This document shows, piece by piece, positions 1 through 10,316 of a stretch of DNA of 64,000 nt (positions are counted from its first letter, which is position 1; every line of letters starts with the position of its first letter). The position numbers and the translations under genes were made by a program. This DNA comes from Lentisphaeria bacterium. Lineage in GTDB: Bacteria > Verrucomicrobiota > Lentisphaeria > Victivallales > Victivallaceae. The stretch lies in NCBI GenBank assembly GCA_900768505.1, contig CAAGED010000011.1:91637-155636 (forward strand), written 5' to 3'. The notes beneath the pieces were generated by a model. It searched no databases. It was not told the DNA's origin and worked only from the letters and a program-made list of their open reading frames with translations.

Positions 1-820
1 TGTTAATCATCGTAGTTATAAAATATGACTTCCCGCTGGCTGGCGCACCAACCACCGAAAAAAACAGTGTATTCAAATCAGCCACAATCTGCGGAATACG
101 CAAGTGACAGCGCGGACACGCCATATCAGGGCACTCCATCCCCTTGGCATCCAACGCCAGACCGTTTTTTGTAAAATGTTTAGGAATAAATCGCAACTGC
201 CCCTCCGGTACCACCGGATCGCCGGTTAATTCCGGATGCTGAGAGATGTAGAGCATATTACCGGCATAAAATTCATGCCAGCAATGCGGACAGACAATCC
301 GTTTTTCACCGGTAACGTCATAATCAACCGCCGCAGAGACACTCAATGTTGCGGCAACCGAATTCGAATCTGATGATGCAGAAGGGCTCAATTCGCCCAA
401 TGCATTGTCAAAACTGCTTAAAGGCAACACCTCCGGTGCTGGATCAGTCACTTCAGAAGTCTGCTCCTCAACATCTTTTACCGCAAAAATCTTCGGCTCA
501 ACTTTTGGGATCGGTGCTGCGCCTTTAAAATCAGTTTTTAAGGATATTTTACGCACAGCCTTATCTTCTCCCCCCGTCAGAGCGCCCTCTACTCCAGCAG
601 CAGGATTTATCTTCGGAATCAATTTCAATTTTATCGACGATTTCACCGGAAAACAATTTTTAAATAAGTCAGTTTCTCCGCAACGCTGCCAATTATCTTT
701 GCCATCCGGTGAAATCAGCGTATTTTCATTAATTCTGCGTCCGGCAATCGCCCGTCTGACTTCATCATCCGACGCCGGGCCGGATAAATTATTATTTTCA
801 CTGATATACCAGTCACCCAT
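1..820 (-). CDS. GYF/zinc-ribbon/P-loop protein, C-terminus cut by window edge
   Basis: An uninterrupted reading frame runs from an ATG at 820 off the left edge of the window (at least 273 residues). A good ribosome site (AGGAG) lies 7 bases upstream of the ATG. The first 50 residues, beginning MGDWYISENNNLSGPASDDE, match the GYF_2 type domain (W-Y ... G-P ... W near residue 49), often found at the start of bacterial membrane or regulatory proteins. A low-complexity linker follows. Around residues 180-185 there is CPHCW and about 50 residues later CPDMACPRCH, a zinc-ribbon-like pair of cysteine clusters. Close to the edge is GAPASGKS, a Walker A loop, so an NTPase domain probably follows. Function is unknown; an NTP-dependent switch or stress protein is a guess. 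It has the same orientation as the RNase G gene, but it lies downstream of that gene across a 50-base gap. Confidence 0.75.
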   Translation of the reverse strand, partial: MGDWYISENNNLSGPASDDEVRRAIAGRRINENTLISPDGKDNWQRCGETDLFKNCFPVKSSIKLKLIPKINPAAGVEGALTGGEDKAVRKISLKTDFKGAAPIPKVEPKIFAVKDVEEQTSEVTDPAPEVLPLSSFDNALGELSPSASSDSNSVAATLSVSAAVDYDVTGEKRIVCPHCWHEFYAGNMLYISQHPELTGDPVVPEGQLRFIPKHFTKNGLALDAKGMECPDMACPRCHLRIPQIVADLNTLFFSVVGAPASGKSYFITTMIN

Positions 821-870
821 TGTCCGCTCCTGACTTTTGTTGCATTTACCGCAACAAACTGAAAAAATTT

Positions 871-2511
871 TTATTTGTGAATCGAGTAAATTACCTCTCC
901 ACTGGCCGTATCCATGACATTAAACGCTTCATGATGCAATGCGGCATCCGAGCGGAAACTTAGGTTATTGCCGTATTTCTCCTCCAATTCACACAAAATA
1001 TGAGCATCTTCATTTTTTAAACGCGCCAATACATCCGGGTGCATCACCACCCGTATCGCCGAAATCTTCAACCGCTTGTTCTTCAAAATCCCCAATAACG
1101 CCCGCTGAATCTCCACACTCATACTCATTGGAGACTTTATACTGCCGGTGCCATGACAATATGGGCACGAGTCAAATACTGTATCATTAATACTCTCATG
1201 TTCCCGCTGCCGGGTCATCTCCATCAAACCAAGTTTACTCAACGGCAAAATCTTAATTTTCGCCCGGTCTTCCTTCACCAGCCGATTCATCGTCTTAAAC
1301 AACTCGTCACGGTCACGGGAGTTGCGCATATCAATAAAATCAATCACCACCAATCCGCCAATATTACGCAACCGCAACTGCCGGGCAATCTCCGCCGCGG
1401 CCTCCAAATTGGTCTGCACAATCACTTCATTATTTTCGCCCTGCCGCTTGCCATGCCCGGTGTTGACATCAATGGCAATCAACGCCTCAGTTTCGTCAAT
1501 GCAAATGCAGCCGCCGCTAGGCAGCGGGACCTGACGATTAAAGACCAATTTGAGCTGATCGCTGACCTTGTAGGTGTCAAAAATTGGTTTTGCCTGCTTG
1601 TAATGCGTAACCTTGGTGGCAATTTTAGCCCCGCCGACTTTTTTCACCATGGAGTAAATTTTATTGAAAGAATCCTGATCGTCCACCACAATTTCATTGA
1701 TCTCTTCAGTCATAAAATCACGCACCGTGCGCTCAATCAATGTCGGCTCCTGATAAACAATTCCAGGTCCGGTGCTGGCATCGACCGCTGCAATCAACTG
1801 ATCCCAATATTCCAGAAGCAACTTCAGATCATGCTTGAAATAAACACTCTTCTGCCCCTCGCCGGCAGTACGGCAAATCAATCCCATGCCGGATGGCACG
1901 TCCAAAGCCTTCAACACATTACGTAAACGTTCCCGCTCCGCCTTCTCTTCGATTTTAGTTGACAAAGCAAGATGTGATGAGTATGGCAATAATACCAGAT
2001 AACGCCCGGGAATGGAGAGATTGGTAGTTACCCGCGCCCCCTTGGTGCCAATCGGTCCCTTGGAGACCTGAACCAGCAGCTGAGTTCCCGGTTTGAACAA
2101 TTCAGGTATATCCTGAATTGTCATTTTACTCTTGCGTCGGGTATTCTCCTTCTCCAGCAATTGACTGGCCAAGTTGTTCTTTTTTTTCTTGGATTTGCGT
2201 TTGTTGCCCTGCTCTGAATCGTTTTCGGAAATTGTCGAAGCAATGCACTCGTAAGAATCTTCTCCATACTCCAACAAATCCCAATAATGCAGAAATGCAT
2301 TTTTACCAACTCCGATATCAATAAATGCAGCCTGCAACGAAGGCTGCAAATTAATAATTTTCCCCAAATATATCGACCCCGGCTCCGGCATGTCGCTGTC
2401 ACGCTCCAAATGATACGCCTCAAGACGTTCATTGTTCAACATGGCGAAACGAGTTTCAAGTTTGCCGCAGTTCAATATAATTTTTTTATTTGTTCCCGTT
2501 CTTCCAAGCAT
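871..2511 (-). CDS. rng: Ribonuclease G/E family protein
   Basis: Endoribonuclease of the RNase E/G family, acting on single-stranded AU-rich RNA in rRNA maturation and mRNA decay. An S1-type RNA-binding region with the family pattern PGSIYLGKI and AAFIDIG lies near the amino end, interrupted by a lysine-rich insertion (RKSKKKK). The DNase I-like catalytic part shows the two metal-binding aspartates in IAIDVNTGHG and VVIDFIDM. The zinc-link motif CPYCHGTG follows, equivalent to the CPxCxGxG that bridges RNase E dimers. At about 546 residues it has the size of RNase G, without the long degradosome scaffold tail of E. coli RNase E. The ATG at 2511 is preferred; a GTG at 2526 is the alternative and neither has a strong ribosome site. 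fmt lies upstream on the same strand. Confidence 0.93.
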   Translation of the reverse strand: MLGRTGTNKKIILNCGKLETRFAMLNNERLEAYHLERDSDMPEPGSIYLGKIINLQPSLQAAFIDIGVGKNAFLHYWDLLEYGEDSYECIASTISENDSEQGNKRKSKKKKNNLASQLLEKENTRRKSKMTIQDIPELFKPGTQLLVQVSKGPIGTKGARVTTNLSIPGRYLVLLPYSSHLALSTKIEEKAERERLRNVLKALDVPSGMGLICRTAGEGQKSVYFKHDLKLLLEYWDQLIAAVDASTGPGIVYQEPTLIERTVRDFMTEEINEIVVDDQDSFNKIYSMVKKVGGAKIATKVTHYKQAKPIFDTYKVSDQLKLVFNRQVPLPSGGCICIDETEALIAIDVNTGHGKRQGENNEVIVQTNLEAAAEIARQLRLRNIGGLVVIDFIDMRNSRDRDELFKTMNRLVKEDRAKIKILPLSKLGLMEMTRQREHESINDTVFDSCPYCHGTGSIKSPMSMSVEIQRALLGILKNKRLKISAIRVVMHPDVLARLKNEDAHILCELEEKYGNNLSFRSDAALHHEAFNVMDTASGEVIYSIHK

Positions 2512-2557
2512 TTCTAAATATCTCACAAATTCATTTTTTAAATTATCTTAAATTTTT

Positions 2558-3517
2558 TTAATTCATATCTACAAAACCACTCGACATCCGGCAGCCATTT
2601 ACAAAAGCCGCCGCCGACATGCTTTTCTTCCCCTGAGGCAACAACATCCGCAATTCCAACGCCCCCTCGCCGCAGGCAATAATTACCGCTTTTTTATCCG
2701 CCTGCAGAATCTCCCCCGGCACTCCGGACACCTCCGGCATTATCCGCGCCTCAATAATGGTTATTACGTACTCTTTGTTTTCTGGTAAAGCCAACTTGAA
2801 CCACGCACCTGGCCACGGGTAAAACGCCCGAATTTTCGCCTCAATAAGCGCAGCAGGCTCATTAAAGTTAATTTTGCCGTGCTCCTTGCGAATTTTGCCG
2901 GTCATGGAGACACCATCCCTGCTCTGGGGAACTTCAACATAAAGACCGCTGCGGATGCCTAAAAGCGTTTCCACCACATAATCGCCGGCATATTTGCCCA
3001 AGGCCAATTCCAAATCACTGCAATATTCGCTCATATTAAGCGGATAAACTAATCGCCGGAACACTCCGCCGGTATCCAATCCCCGCTCCATCTTCATAAA
3101 GCAAACACCGGTATAATTATCCCGGGAGGCAATCGCCGCCACAATTGGTGATGCTCCGCGGAAGCGCGGCAACAGCGACGCATGAATATTAACACATCCG
3201 CAAGGTGGTAAATTGAGAAAATCCTGCTTCAAAAGCTGTCCGAAAGAGACAACCAAAACCATATCTGGATGCAATTTTTTCAGGTGTTTCAAAAAATCCT
3301 CAGCATTTACATTTTCAATCTTGTCAATTGCAAGATTGTGTTCTTCGGCATACTCCCCGATTGGAGTAGGTTGTAAATGTCGATTACGTCCGGCGGGACG
3401 ATCCAGTTGCGTACCGATTCCGCACATATTTATATCCGACGATTGCAAAAGTTTTTCCAGTACAGGCACGGCAATCTTGCCGGAACCAAGAAAATATACA
3501 TTAAGTTTGGAATCCAT
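2558..3517 (-). CDS. fmt: Methionyl-tRNA formyltransferase
   Basis: Transfers a formyl group from 10-formyl-tetrahydrofolate to initiator Met-tRNA in the cytoplasm. Diagnostic motifs are the catalytic Asn-x-His in VNIHASLLPRFRGASPI, the catalytic Asp in GLDTGGV, and the carboxyl-domain signature FYPWPGAWF. The frame is open back to a TTG at 3583, but homology begins at MDSKLNVYFLGSG, so the ATG at 3517 (319 residues, the normal family length) is chosen. A GGAG lies somewhat far upstream (about 14 bases). The usual partner, peptide deformylase, is not adjacent. It is probably co-directional with, and upstream of, the RNase G gene with a 46-base gap. Confidence 0.96.
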   Translation of the reverse strand: MDSKLNVYFLGSGKIAVPVLEKLLQSSDINMCGIGTQLDRPAGRNRHLQPTPIGEYAEEHNLAIDKIENVNAEDFLKHLKKLHPDMVLVVSFGQLLKQDFLNLPPCGCVNIHASLLPRFRGASPIVAAIASRDNYTGVCFMKMERGLDTGGVFRRLVYPLNMSEYCSDLELALGKYAGDYVVETLLGIRSGLYVEVPQSRDGVSMTGKIRKEHGKINFNEPAALIEAKIRAFYPWPGAWFKLALPENKEYVITIIEARIMPEVSGVPGEILQADKKAVIIACGEGALELRMLLPQGKKSMSAAAFVNGCRMSSGFVDMN

Positions 3518-3689
3518 AGCTTTAAAAATATCTCCGCATCGGCGTTCTTTTGAACAATAATAAAAACCCGTTTTATTCAACAATAATTCACTATAAATGA
3601 ATATAGTATGTTTTTTCTAAATTTCGAGCAATTCTTATGATTTTTTAAAAATCTTTTTGCAATATTTTTCATTATTTGCTCTAGAGATG

Positions 3690-3726
3690 AAAAAAACGCC
3701 CGCCGAACTCAATTATCCGGCAGACG
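3690..3726 (-). terminator. Rho-independent terminator of V-ATPase operon
   Basis: Read on the minus strand, CGTCTGCCG pairs with CGGCGGGCG over 9 base pairs (two G-U) around a 12-base loop. Seven T follow. It lies 22 bases after the stop codon of the proteolipid gene, where the operon should end. Confidence 0.9.
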
Positions 3727-3747
3727 TCCAATTAATTTAAGTAGTTT

Positions 3748-4245
3748 TTACTCGGCAATTGCTGCTGCCGCTACCGCCGCCTTCGGCAGCAACGACATAC
3801 TGAACACCAATGCGAAAATCGCTACGGTTTCAATTACACCCAATACCATCAGGTAATAAGCAAAACCCTTGCCTGTTTCCGCCAGCGCATCACTGCCGCC
3901 AGCCGCCGCCCGGCCTTGATACCAGGCTGAAACCCCCATTGCCAAACCGGCCATTAAGCCAACCAGCAAAAAGAGCGGCCACTGCAAATATGCTTCCGGA
4001 TTGTCCAGCATTGACTTATTCATTGCATTCATCAGCACAAATCCGTAAATAGTCTGGGAGAGCGGCGCACCGGCATAAGCCATCAGCAAAAACGGCGCCG
4101 GTTTATTCTGCGCATAACACTTCTTCCAGGCGCCGATTGTGGCGCTGCCGGCGATACCGGTACCCAATGATGAACCAATCGCGGAAAACGCTACCGCGGC
4201 ATATCCGCCGCACTTGACCAATGACTGCATTACTTCTACTTCCAT
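3748..4245 (-). CDS. atpK: V-type ATPase subunit K (proteolipid)
   Basis: Membrane rotor subunit of a bacterial V-type ATPase, a duplicated two-hairpin proteolipid of 165 residues with four membrane segments. The second hairpin holds the essential ion-binding carboxylate Glu139 in VLGVIETVAIF. Gln110 (WYQG) and Gln64 (PLSQTIYG) fall at or next to positions that line the sodium pocket in the Enterococcus hirae K ring. Sodium coupling is therefore possible but only inferred. The start is supported by AAGGAG 9 bases upstream of ATG 4245. It is the last gene of the operon, followed by a terminator. Confidence 0.96.
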   Translation of the reverse strand: MEVEVMQSLVKCGGYAAVAFSAIGSSLGTGIAGSATIGAWKKCYAQNKPAPFLLMAYAGAPLSQTIYGFVLMNAMNKSMLDNPEAYLQWPLFLLVGLMAGLAMGVSAWYQGRAAAGGSDALAETGKGFAYYLMVLGVIETVAIFALVFSMSLLPKAAVAAAAIAE

Positions 4246-4281
4246 GAGATAATCTCCTTAAATTTTATTTATTATGTATAA

Positions 4282-6033
4282 TCAGTTTTGTTTTTTAAAC
4301 GGTGTAAATTCCAACCCGCTCCAAGTCAACCCGGTATGGTTGGCAAATTCCAGAGTGTTTAGCCGCACGCCGTGCACCAGCACACCCATTACACACAAGG
4401 CAATATTCAACAAATGTCCGAACAATATGATCAGTATTGAAAAATACCAGTCCCCCGGCCACATTTCCTCCGCCATGCCGTTAAAACTTGAAGCAATATA
4501 ATACCCGGATACACCAACCGCGAACAGCCGGATGTAGGACAAAATATCCACAAACGTTCCAATCGCCGAAAACGGGAAGTTAAATATCGCCCCCACATCT
4601 TTCCAGTTTATGTCAAAAATCAAAATCAAACCGAAGCCGACTGCATAAAAATAGGTCATGATTTCCGGAAAATCTCCCGGAAAAACAATCATCCGCCAAA
4701 TCAGCAGAAAATTGCCCCACAATAACAACATCCAGCCGAGATTACCCAGGATTTTTCGCCATTGCACGTATGCAAAACACTGCAGTATACGCGCCGTCGA
4801 AAGCTGCACCAACGCCAATATGAAACACAACGCCTGCACATTGGCATCTTTGTTGGGCGAGGTGGCAAAGATATCCAACCCCGGAATGGCACAACCGAAT
4901 AAATTACCCGACAAGCCACCCCAGATAATTGCACTGCAGCTTAAAATTGTCAGCAGTTTTCCAACTTGGCAAATCACTGGATTATTCCGCTTGGCATGCC
5001 ACAAAATCAGGGTCAAAATCAAAAATATCGTTCCGTAACCTGCATCGCCGATAATCATCCCGAAAAATATGGTGAAAAACAACATAACGCTGCCGCTCAC
5101 ATCAAATTCGTGATACCCCGGTTCAATACCTAAAAATTTAAACAACGGCATGATCGCCTGCGCCGGCTTCTTCACATCCAGCAACGTCGGCACCATGTCA
5201 TCCGGGCCGGGATCCTCAACATTAATCGCCCAACCGTCGGCTCTGGCGCATTCAATCAGTCTGGCGCAATCCCGCTCCGGCACAAAACCGGTAATTACGC
5301 TCAACTGCTCAATATTGGCCATTCCGTCACGCACGGTCAGGAACTCAAGATCTGAAACAATATTTTTCGCATAAGCGGAAAAATCATTCTGATAGATTTT
5401 AAGCTCTTGCAATTTCTGCGCAATCTCCTTACTGCTCTCCTGCAATGCGGAATACTCACTCCTCAGCCGCGAAAGTGAGGTATCCATCGGCAAATTTGCC
5501 AACGGCAAATCCTCATCCGCCAGACTGCGCGACGCCACCACCGCAAACAAGTACTTGCCACGGATTTGTTTAAGCAGCTCAACACTGACTCCGTCAATAT
5601 CGCAACAACGCTCATAATCCCGTTTCACCCCCTCGCAGGGATAAATGTAGTAGCCGGCAGAGGCAAAATTTTTCAACTCCTCGTTGTCAAAATCGCCCCA
5701 GGCGGACAACTGCTCAAGCTTGCCGCTGGTTACTTCGAGATTCCGGACAATATCATTTCGTTCATCCAGCAGATGAATAAACTGAGAGACAAATTCCGCA
5801 CCCTTAAACGCACCAGTTCCCTTATCGCTCCCCGGGAGTGCTTTCAGCTCGGACAAACAACTTTGAATCCGGGCAATATCCTGAATCCTCGCCTGCAGTT
5901 TTATGCGGTCGCGACTCTCGCTGAGTTTCTCCGAAACCACATGCATTACGCCCAAATCCCTGATTTTCGCCAGAGTGGACAATTTATCCGCCGCCAGCGC
6001 AATGATTTGAACTTTTTTCATTTTTACAATCAT
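4282..6033 (-). CDS. atpI: V-type ATPase subunit I (a subunit)
   Basis: Stator subunit that forms the ion path beside the proteolipid ring. The first half (to about residue 300) is soluble and helical, with the usual opening MIVKMKKVQIIA and a predicted coiled region. The second half is membrane-embedded with about seven hydrophobic segments, including FFGMIIGDAGYG and the conserved DILSYIRLFAVG near the end. That last motif carries the Arg that faces the proteolipid Glu. At 583 residues it is at the short end of the family, as in Chlamydia and spirochaetes. Its start overlaps the stop of subunit D (ATGA), implying translational coupling; AGGAGG lies 11 bases upstream. Confidence 0.96.
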   Translation of the reverse strand: MIVKMKKVQIIALAADKLSTLAKIRDLGVMHVVSEKLSESRDRIKLQARIQDIARIQSCLSELKALPGSDKGTGAFKGAEFVSQFIHLLDERNDIVRNLEVTSGKLEQLSAWGDFDNEELKNFASAGYYIYPCEGVKRDYERCCDIDGVSVELLKQIRGKYLFAVVASRSLADEDLPLANLPMDTSLSRLRSEYSALQESSKEIAQKLQELKIYQNDFSAYAKNIVSDLEFLTVRDGMANIEQLSVITGFVPERDCARLIECARADGWAINVEDPGPDDMVPTLLDVKKPAQAIMPLFKFLGIEPGYHEFDVSGSVMLFFTIFFGMIIGDAGYGTIFLILTLILWHAKRNNPVICQVGKLLTILSCSAIIWGGLSGNLFGCAIPGLDIFATSPNKDANVQALCFILALVQLSTARILQCFAYVQWRKILGNLGWMLLLWGNFLLIWRMIVFPGDFPEIMTYFYAVGFGLILIFDINWKDVGAIFNFPFSAIGTFVDILSYIRLFAVGVSGYYIASSFNGMAEEMWPGDWYFSILIILFGHLLNIALCVMGVLVHGVRLNTLEFANHTGLTWSGLEFTPFKKQN

Positions 6034-6641
6034 AATGCCGCCGCCTCCTGAGTTTTGCGTTTGGCGATCTTAGACCGCACAACACCAGCAGTCTCCGCAT
6101 CGCTCAAGTAGATGCGAATCTGCCTGATATTGTCGCAGCATTCCGGAATTTTAACCTTTTCAAAGAGGTTTACCCGCTGAGTAGTCATCCGCAATTCATG
6201 CGCCAGAAGACGATTTTGTTCAGCCAGAATCTTTCTGGCCTCCCGCAGCGAAATCAACTCCTTAAGTGCATTCACGCCGTCAATAATCCAGCTCGGATAT
6301 ACAAAATAATCGAAATCCACCGTGGAAAACTCCACCTTTTCGAATACCGGAATCGACACTCCTGCAATATTGGTCACTCCACTGACAATGCGCTCCACCT
6401 TAATCAGCGAACCGATAAAATTTGTATTCACATCATCGCCGAACAACGCAACCCAGGAATCCAATTCCTCCATAAACTCCAGACGGCAGCGCTCGTTCTC
6501 AGCCAATTTCTCGTCGGCCAGACGCATTTCAAATTGCAGCTGCTGCTTCTTGAGCTGAAGTGTGGGCAAAAAACGTCGATAACGTTTCAACGCATCCTGC
6601 TGCTGCTTCATCTCGGTTTTGGTAAATTTTATTTTAGCCAT
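6030..6641 (-). CDS. atpD: V-type ATPase subunit D
   Basis: Central rotor stalk subunit, 203 residues, predicted to be two long helices forming a coiled coil. The amino end (FTKTEMKQQQDALKRYRRFL) and the basic KIAKRKTQ at the carboxyl end are typical of the bacterial V-type D family. The ribosome site AAGGAG precedes ATG 6641 by 7 bases. The stop overlaps the start of subunit I. No subunit F gene is found next to it, as in the Chlamydia-type operon. Confidence 0.95.
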   Translation of the reverse strand: MAKIKFTKTEMKQQQDALKRYRRFLPTLQLKKQQLQFEMRLADEKLAENERCRLEFMEELDSWVALFGDDVNTNFIGSLIKVERIVSGVTNIAGVSIPVFEKVEFSTVDFDYFVYPSWIIDGVNALKELISLREARKILAEQNRLLAHELRMTTQRVNLFEKVKIPECCDNIRQIRIYLSDAETAGVVRSKIAKRKTQEAAAL

Positions 6642-6667
6642 TTCACGCTCCTTAGCTTACGCTTTTA

Positions 6668-7963
6668 TTAGCGCGACGGCCAAAATTCACGCACCAAATC
6701 GCTCTTAATACCGGTTTCCGCCGGGTCAAAGCACTCCGCCAGCGTCTTCCAACCCAAATCCAACGCCTCTTCCAGCGGAATATTTACCGACAAATCCATC
6801 ATCCGGCTCTCAAAAAGTTTGCCGTATTTCAATAATTTACGATCCCAATTACTCATCTGGAAGCCCATGGACTGCTTTTCCAATGTCTCCTTGTAATCCG
6901 CATACATGCGAATCATGGTATCCATAATCGCCCGATGATCTGCCCGGGTTTTGGAGTTAACCTGCTGCTTCAGGCGACTCAGCGAACCAAACGGCTCAAT
7001 ACGCCCGTTGCGCAAATAAAACTGCCCCTCGGTAATGTAACCGGTATTATCAGGAATCGGGTGGGTAACGTCATCACCCGGCATGGTTGTCACCGCCAGA
7101 ATCGTGATTGAACCTGCACCGTCAAAGTCAACCGCCTTTTCGTAGCGGGAGGCCAACTGGCTGTACAAATCCCCGGGGTAACCGCGGTTCGACGGAATTT
7201 GTTCCATTGTAATGGCAATTTCTTTCATGGCATCGGCGAAGTTGGTCATATCAGTGAGCAGCACCAGCACCCGCTTGCCCTGCAATGCGTAGGATTCCGC
7301 CAATGCCAGTGACATATCCGGCACCATCAGGCACTCCACCGTCGGGTCGGAGGCAGTGTGCACAAACAATACCGAGCGGGACATCGCCCCCTGCTCTTCC
7401 AGAGTATTGCGGAAATAAAGATAATCATCATATTTCAATCCCATACCGCCCAGAATAATAATATCTACTTCCGCCTGCAGCGCAATACGAGCCAGAAGCT
7501 GATTGTAGGGCTCGCCAGCCACAGAAAAAATCGGCAACTTCTGGGATTCAACCAATGTATTGAACAAGTCAATCATCGGAATACCGGTACGGATCATCTT
7601 ACTGGGAATAATACGCTTGGCCGGGTTTACCGACGGCGTACCAATGTCAATCATATTTTCTTCGATCGCCGGTCGATTGTCCCGGGGTACTCCACGACCG
7701 TTAAAAACCCGTCCCAGCAAATCGTCTGAAGCCGAAATCTGCATTTCACGTCCTAGGAAACGCACCTGATCGCCGGTACTGATGCCGCGGCTGCCAGCGA
7801 ATACCTGCAAAAACACCTTGTTGTCCTGCAAGCGAATCACCTGTGCCAGCGATACACCGCGTCCGCTGGTAACCTCCGCCAATTCATTGTAGGCCACATC
7901 GTCAGCTTCCACTGTAATAACATTGCCGGCGATCTGAATAATTTTATGATAAACCTTACGCAT
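6668..7963 (-). CDS. atpB: V-type ATPase subunit B
   Basis: Non-catalytic nucleotide-binding subunit of the V1 head, 431 residues. It has the family beta-barrel start ([19 protein letters not shown]), a central fold with [20 protein letters not shown], and the arginine-finger region near SLSRLKQQ. The A-type P-loop GxGKT is absent, as expected for B. The ATG at 7963 lies inside the end of subunit A (8-base overlap), so A and B are probably translationally coupled to keep them equimolar. Confidence 0.97.
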   Translation of the reverse strand: MRKVYHKIIQIAGNVITVEADDVAYNELAEVTSGRGVSLAQVIRLQDNKVFLQVFAGSRGISTGDQVRFLGREMQISASDDLLGRVFNGRGVPRDNRPAIEENMIDIGTPSVNPAKRIIPSKMIRTGIPMIDLFNTLVESQKLPIFSVAGEPYNQLLARIALQAEVDIIILGGMGLKYDDYLYFRNTLEEQGAMSRSVLFVHTASDPTVECLMVPDMSLALAESYALQGKRVLVLLTDMTNFADAMKEIAITMEQIPSNRGYPGDLYSQLASRYEKAVDFDGAGSITILAVTTMPGDDVTHPIPDNTGYITEGQFYLRNGRIEPFGSLSRLKQQVNSKTRADHRAIMDTMIRMYADYKETLEKQSMGFQMSNWDRKLLKYGKLFESRMMDLSVNIPLEEALDLGWKTLAECFDPAETGIKSDLVREFWPSR

Positions 7964-9692
7964 TTTTCATATGCTCCTTGAGTTTGGCATTAATCTCCTG
8001 CTCCTTGGCCTTGAATTCGGCGGAAGCCATGGCAAGGTAGTTCCAGTCAATGAACTGCTGCCGCAGGTTCAGGAAATAACTCCGCGCCTGCTCCTTGTCC
8101 GCAAAATCAAAACTTCCGTTGAGAACTTGCGTCACCTTGTCAAACACATAACGCTGACGTTCCAAATCCGTTGCACCATCCACCTTGTCAAATGTATTCT
8201 GCTGGAGATAAACGTAATCCAGAAATTCACTCTTGAGGTAACATATAAAGTCGTCAATGCTGGTTCCCTCTTCCCCAACCACCTTCATCATCTGGTTTAC
8301 TTCATTGCCGCGACGGAGCATTGTCCGGGCTTCGGCCAGCTTATTAATCTCAACCACACTCTTGTATTTGCTCCAGGAATCCAGCGGGTGAATCGCCGGA
8401 AAACGCCGGGCATCGGAACGTTCTCTGGACAACCCCAGAAACGCCCCCACCACCTTCAGCGTCGCCTGCGTAACCGGCTCTTCAAAGTTACCGCCGGCGG
8501 GACTGACCGATCCGCCAATGGTTACCGAACCGATATCGCCATTGTTCAAGCGCACCAAGCCGGCCCGTTCATAAAAGGCGGCAATCAAAGACTCCAGGTA
8601 GGCCGGGAACGCCTCGTCGCCCGGAATCTCTTCCAGACGACCTGACATTTCACGCAAAGCCTGCGCCCAGCGGCTGGTGGAATCAGCCAACAACAACACT
8701 TTCAAACCCATTTCACGATAATATTCCGCCAATGTCACCGCCGTGTAAACTGATGCTTCACGGGCAGCTACCGGCATACTGCTGGTATTGCAAATGATAA
8801 TCGAGCGGTCTATCAACGTTTTACCGGTTTTCGGGTCGGCCAAATGCGGGAATTCACGCAAAATTTCCACCACCTCGCCGGCACGCTCGCCGCAGGCGGC
8901 AATAATTACAATATCCGCCTCAGCATATTGACTGATAGCGTGCTGCAAAACCGTCTTGCCGGCGCCGAACGGCCCCGGAGTACAGAATGTTCCGCCGACC
9001 GCCACCGGGAAAAAGGTATCAATAATGCGCTGGCAGGTGATCATGGTATCCGTCGGCAGCAATTTCTCCTGATAAGCGGTGATCGGAATCTTCACCGGCC
9101 AAGCCTGCGTCATGGTCAAATCCCGGCACTCGCCCTTGCTGTTGCGAATTTGTCCAATCACCTCTTTTATCGTGTAAGCGCCATCCGATACCATTGAAAT
9201 TACTTCCCACTCCCCCGGCAAACCAAACGGTACCATAATGTAATGGGTAAAAATTCCTTCCGGAACCGAACCAATTCGATCGCCGGCCCGCACCTTGTCG
9301 CCCACCTTGGCCGACGCAGTGAAATCCCACTTAACTTCATAATCCAATGCAGGGAGATATACTCCGCGCTTGAGGAAGAAGCCGGACTTCTCCGCCAACA
9401 AATTCAACGGATTCTGCAGCCCGTCGTAAACCTTGGTCAACAAACCGGGGCCCAGCTCAACGCTGAGCAGCTGGTCGGTAAATTCCACGGTATCGCCGAC
9501 TTTCAAACCATTTGTGCTTTCAAAGACCTGCAAATCCGCCCGGTTGCCCCGAACACGAATTACCTCGCATTTCAGCCGTACCTCGCCGAGCACCGCATAA
9601 GCGACTTCGTTCTGAGTCACTTTAGTGTCGAATTCCACGGTAAGCATATTACCGTTGACACCGACCACCTTTCCTGTATTGCTGTCGTACAT
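7956..9692 (-). CDS. atpA: V-type ATPase subunit A (catalytic)
   Basis: Catalytic ATP-binding subunit of the V1 head, 578 residues. It shows the Walker A loop [11 protein letters not shown], the catalytic glutamate segment [11 protein letters not shown], the Walker B region [20 protein letters not shown], and the A-specific non-homologous insertion before the P-loop ([17 protein letters not shown]). ATG 9692 has AGGAGA upstream. It is third in the operon after E and the DUF2764 gene. Confidence 0.98.
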   Translation of the reverse strand: MYDSNTGKVVGVNGNMLTVEFDTKVTQNEVAYAVLGEVRLKCEVIRVRGNRADLQVFESTNGLKVGDTVEFTDQLLSVELGPGLLTKVYDGLQNPLNLLAEKSGFFLKRGVYLPALDYEVKWDFTASAKVGDKVRAGDRIGSVPEGIFTHYIMVPFGLPGEWEVISMVSDGAYTIKEVIGQIRNSKGECRDLTMTQAWPVKIPITAYQEKLLPTDTMITCQRIIDTFFPVAVGGTFCTPGPFGAGKTVLQHAISQYAEADIVIIAACGERAGEVVEILREFPHLADPKTGKTLIDRSIIICNTSSMPVAAREASVYTAVTLAEYYREMGLKVLLLADSTSRWAQALREMSGRLEEIPGDEAFPAYLESLIAAFYERAGLVRLNNGDIGSVTIGGSVSPAGGNFEEPVTQATLKVVGAFLGLSRERSDARRFPAIHPLDSWSKYKSVVEINKLAEARTMLRRGNEVNQMMKVVGEEGTSIDDFICYLKSEFLDYVYLQQNTFDKVDGATDLERQRYVFDKVTQVLNGSFDFADKEQARSYFLNLRQQFIDWNYLAMASAEFKAKEQEINAKLKEHMKNA

Positions 9693-9734
9693 TGAATGAT
9701 CTTCTCCTGATTAATATAGCAATAAAATAAATTT

Positions 9735-10301
9735 TTAATTTCCCGGATTTGAAGCATCGGCACGCTGATTTAACAACTCTTCCACCAAATTCTCCAAATT
9801 TTTTACCCCGCTCTCGTGGTGATATTTCTGCCGCTGCTCCAAAAGCAATAATTTCAGGCGGTAAATCACCAGCACATTGAAATCAAATTGGTGCCGCTGC
9901 GCCAACTCATCCAAAAAATTCCACCTGGCAGTGAAGAGAAACTCCTCACGCTCCAGTGGATTGTTTTTGGCAAAAGCCTCGTTTTTGATCCCGGCAGTTT
10001 CGGAAAAAAATCCTTCTTCATGCCGTTTATATTTAGCCCCGGAACCATCCGCCGTCAAAACTTCCAGCAGCAAATTACGCAAATTGCCATCCCACGACCA
10101 ATATTGTCGCAAAACTTCGGTCGAATCACTATCGATTTTAAGCGTTCCATCGTCAATCAGTTTGGTTGCCGCCAAAATATTCCACTCTGCTCCGGAAATT
10201 TGCCCGCGGCACAACTCCAGAAATGAATCAGAAGTGCAGAGCGGCTTGACATCCGGGCTTAACGTAACCAGGGAACTGACCAGATAAAAATATTCCCTCA
10301 T
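9735..10301 (-). CDS. DUF2764-family V-ATPase operon protein
   Basis: A 188-residue protein starting MREYFYLVSSLVTLSPD. This pattern is typical of the DUF2764 family, which is found between subunits E and A in bacterial V-ATPase operons (Chlamydia, spirochaetes). No membrane segment or signal is seen and it is rich in Leu, Glu and Arg, so it is probably helical and cytoplasmic. The operon lacks a recognisable subunit C, so this protein may take the C (stalk-bridging) place; that is inference from position. GGAGG lies 6 bases before ATG 10301. It is followed by subunit A after 42 bases. Confidence 0.8.
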   Translation of the reverse strand: MREYFYLVSSLVTLSPDVKPLCTSDSFLELCRGQISGAEWNILAATKLIDDGTLKIDSDSTEVLRQYWSWDGNLRNLLLEVLTADGSGAKYKRHEEGFFSETAGIKNEAFAKNNPLEREEFLFTARWNFLDELAQRHQFDFNVLVIYRLKLLLLEQRQKYHHESGVKNLENLVEELLNQRADASNPGN

Positions 10302-10316
10302 CGCAACCTCCGGAAA

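Noticed and set aside
346..833. Plus-strand frames at the left edge
   Set aside because: They are antisense to the continuous minus-strand GYF/P-loop frame, which has domains and a good ribosome site.
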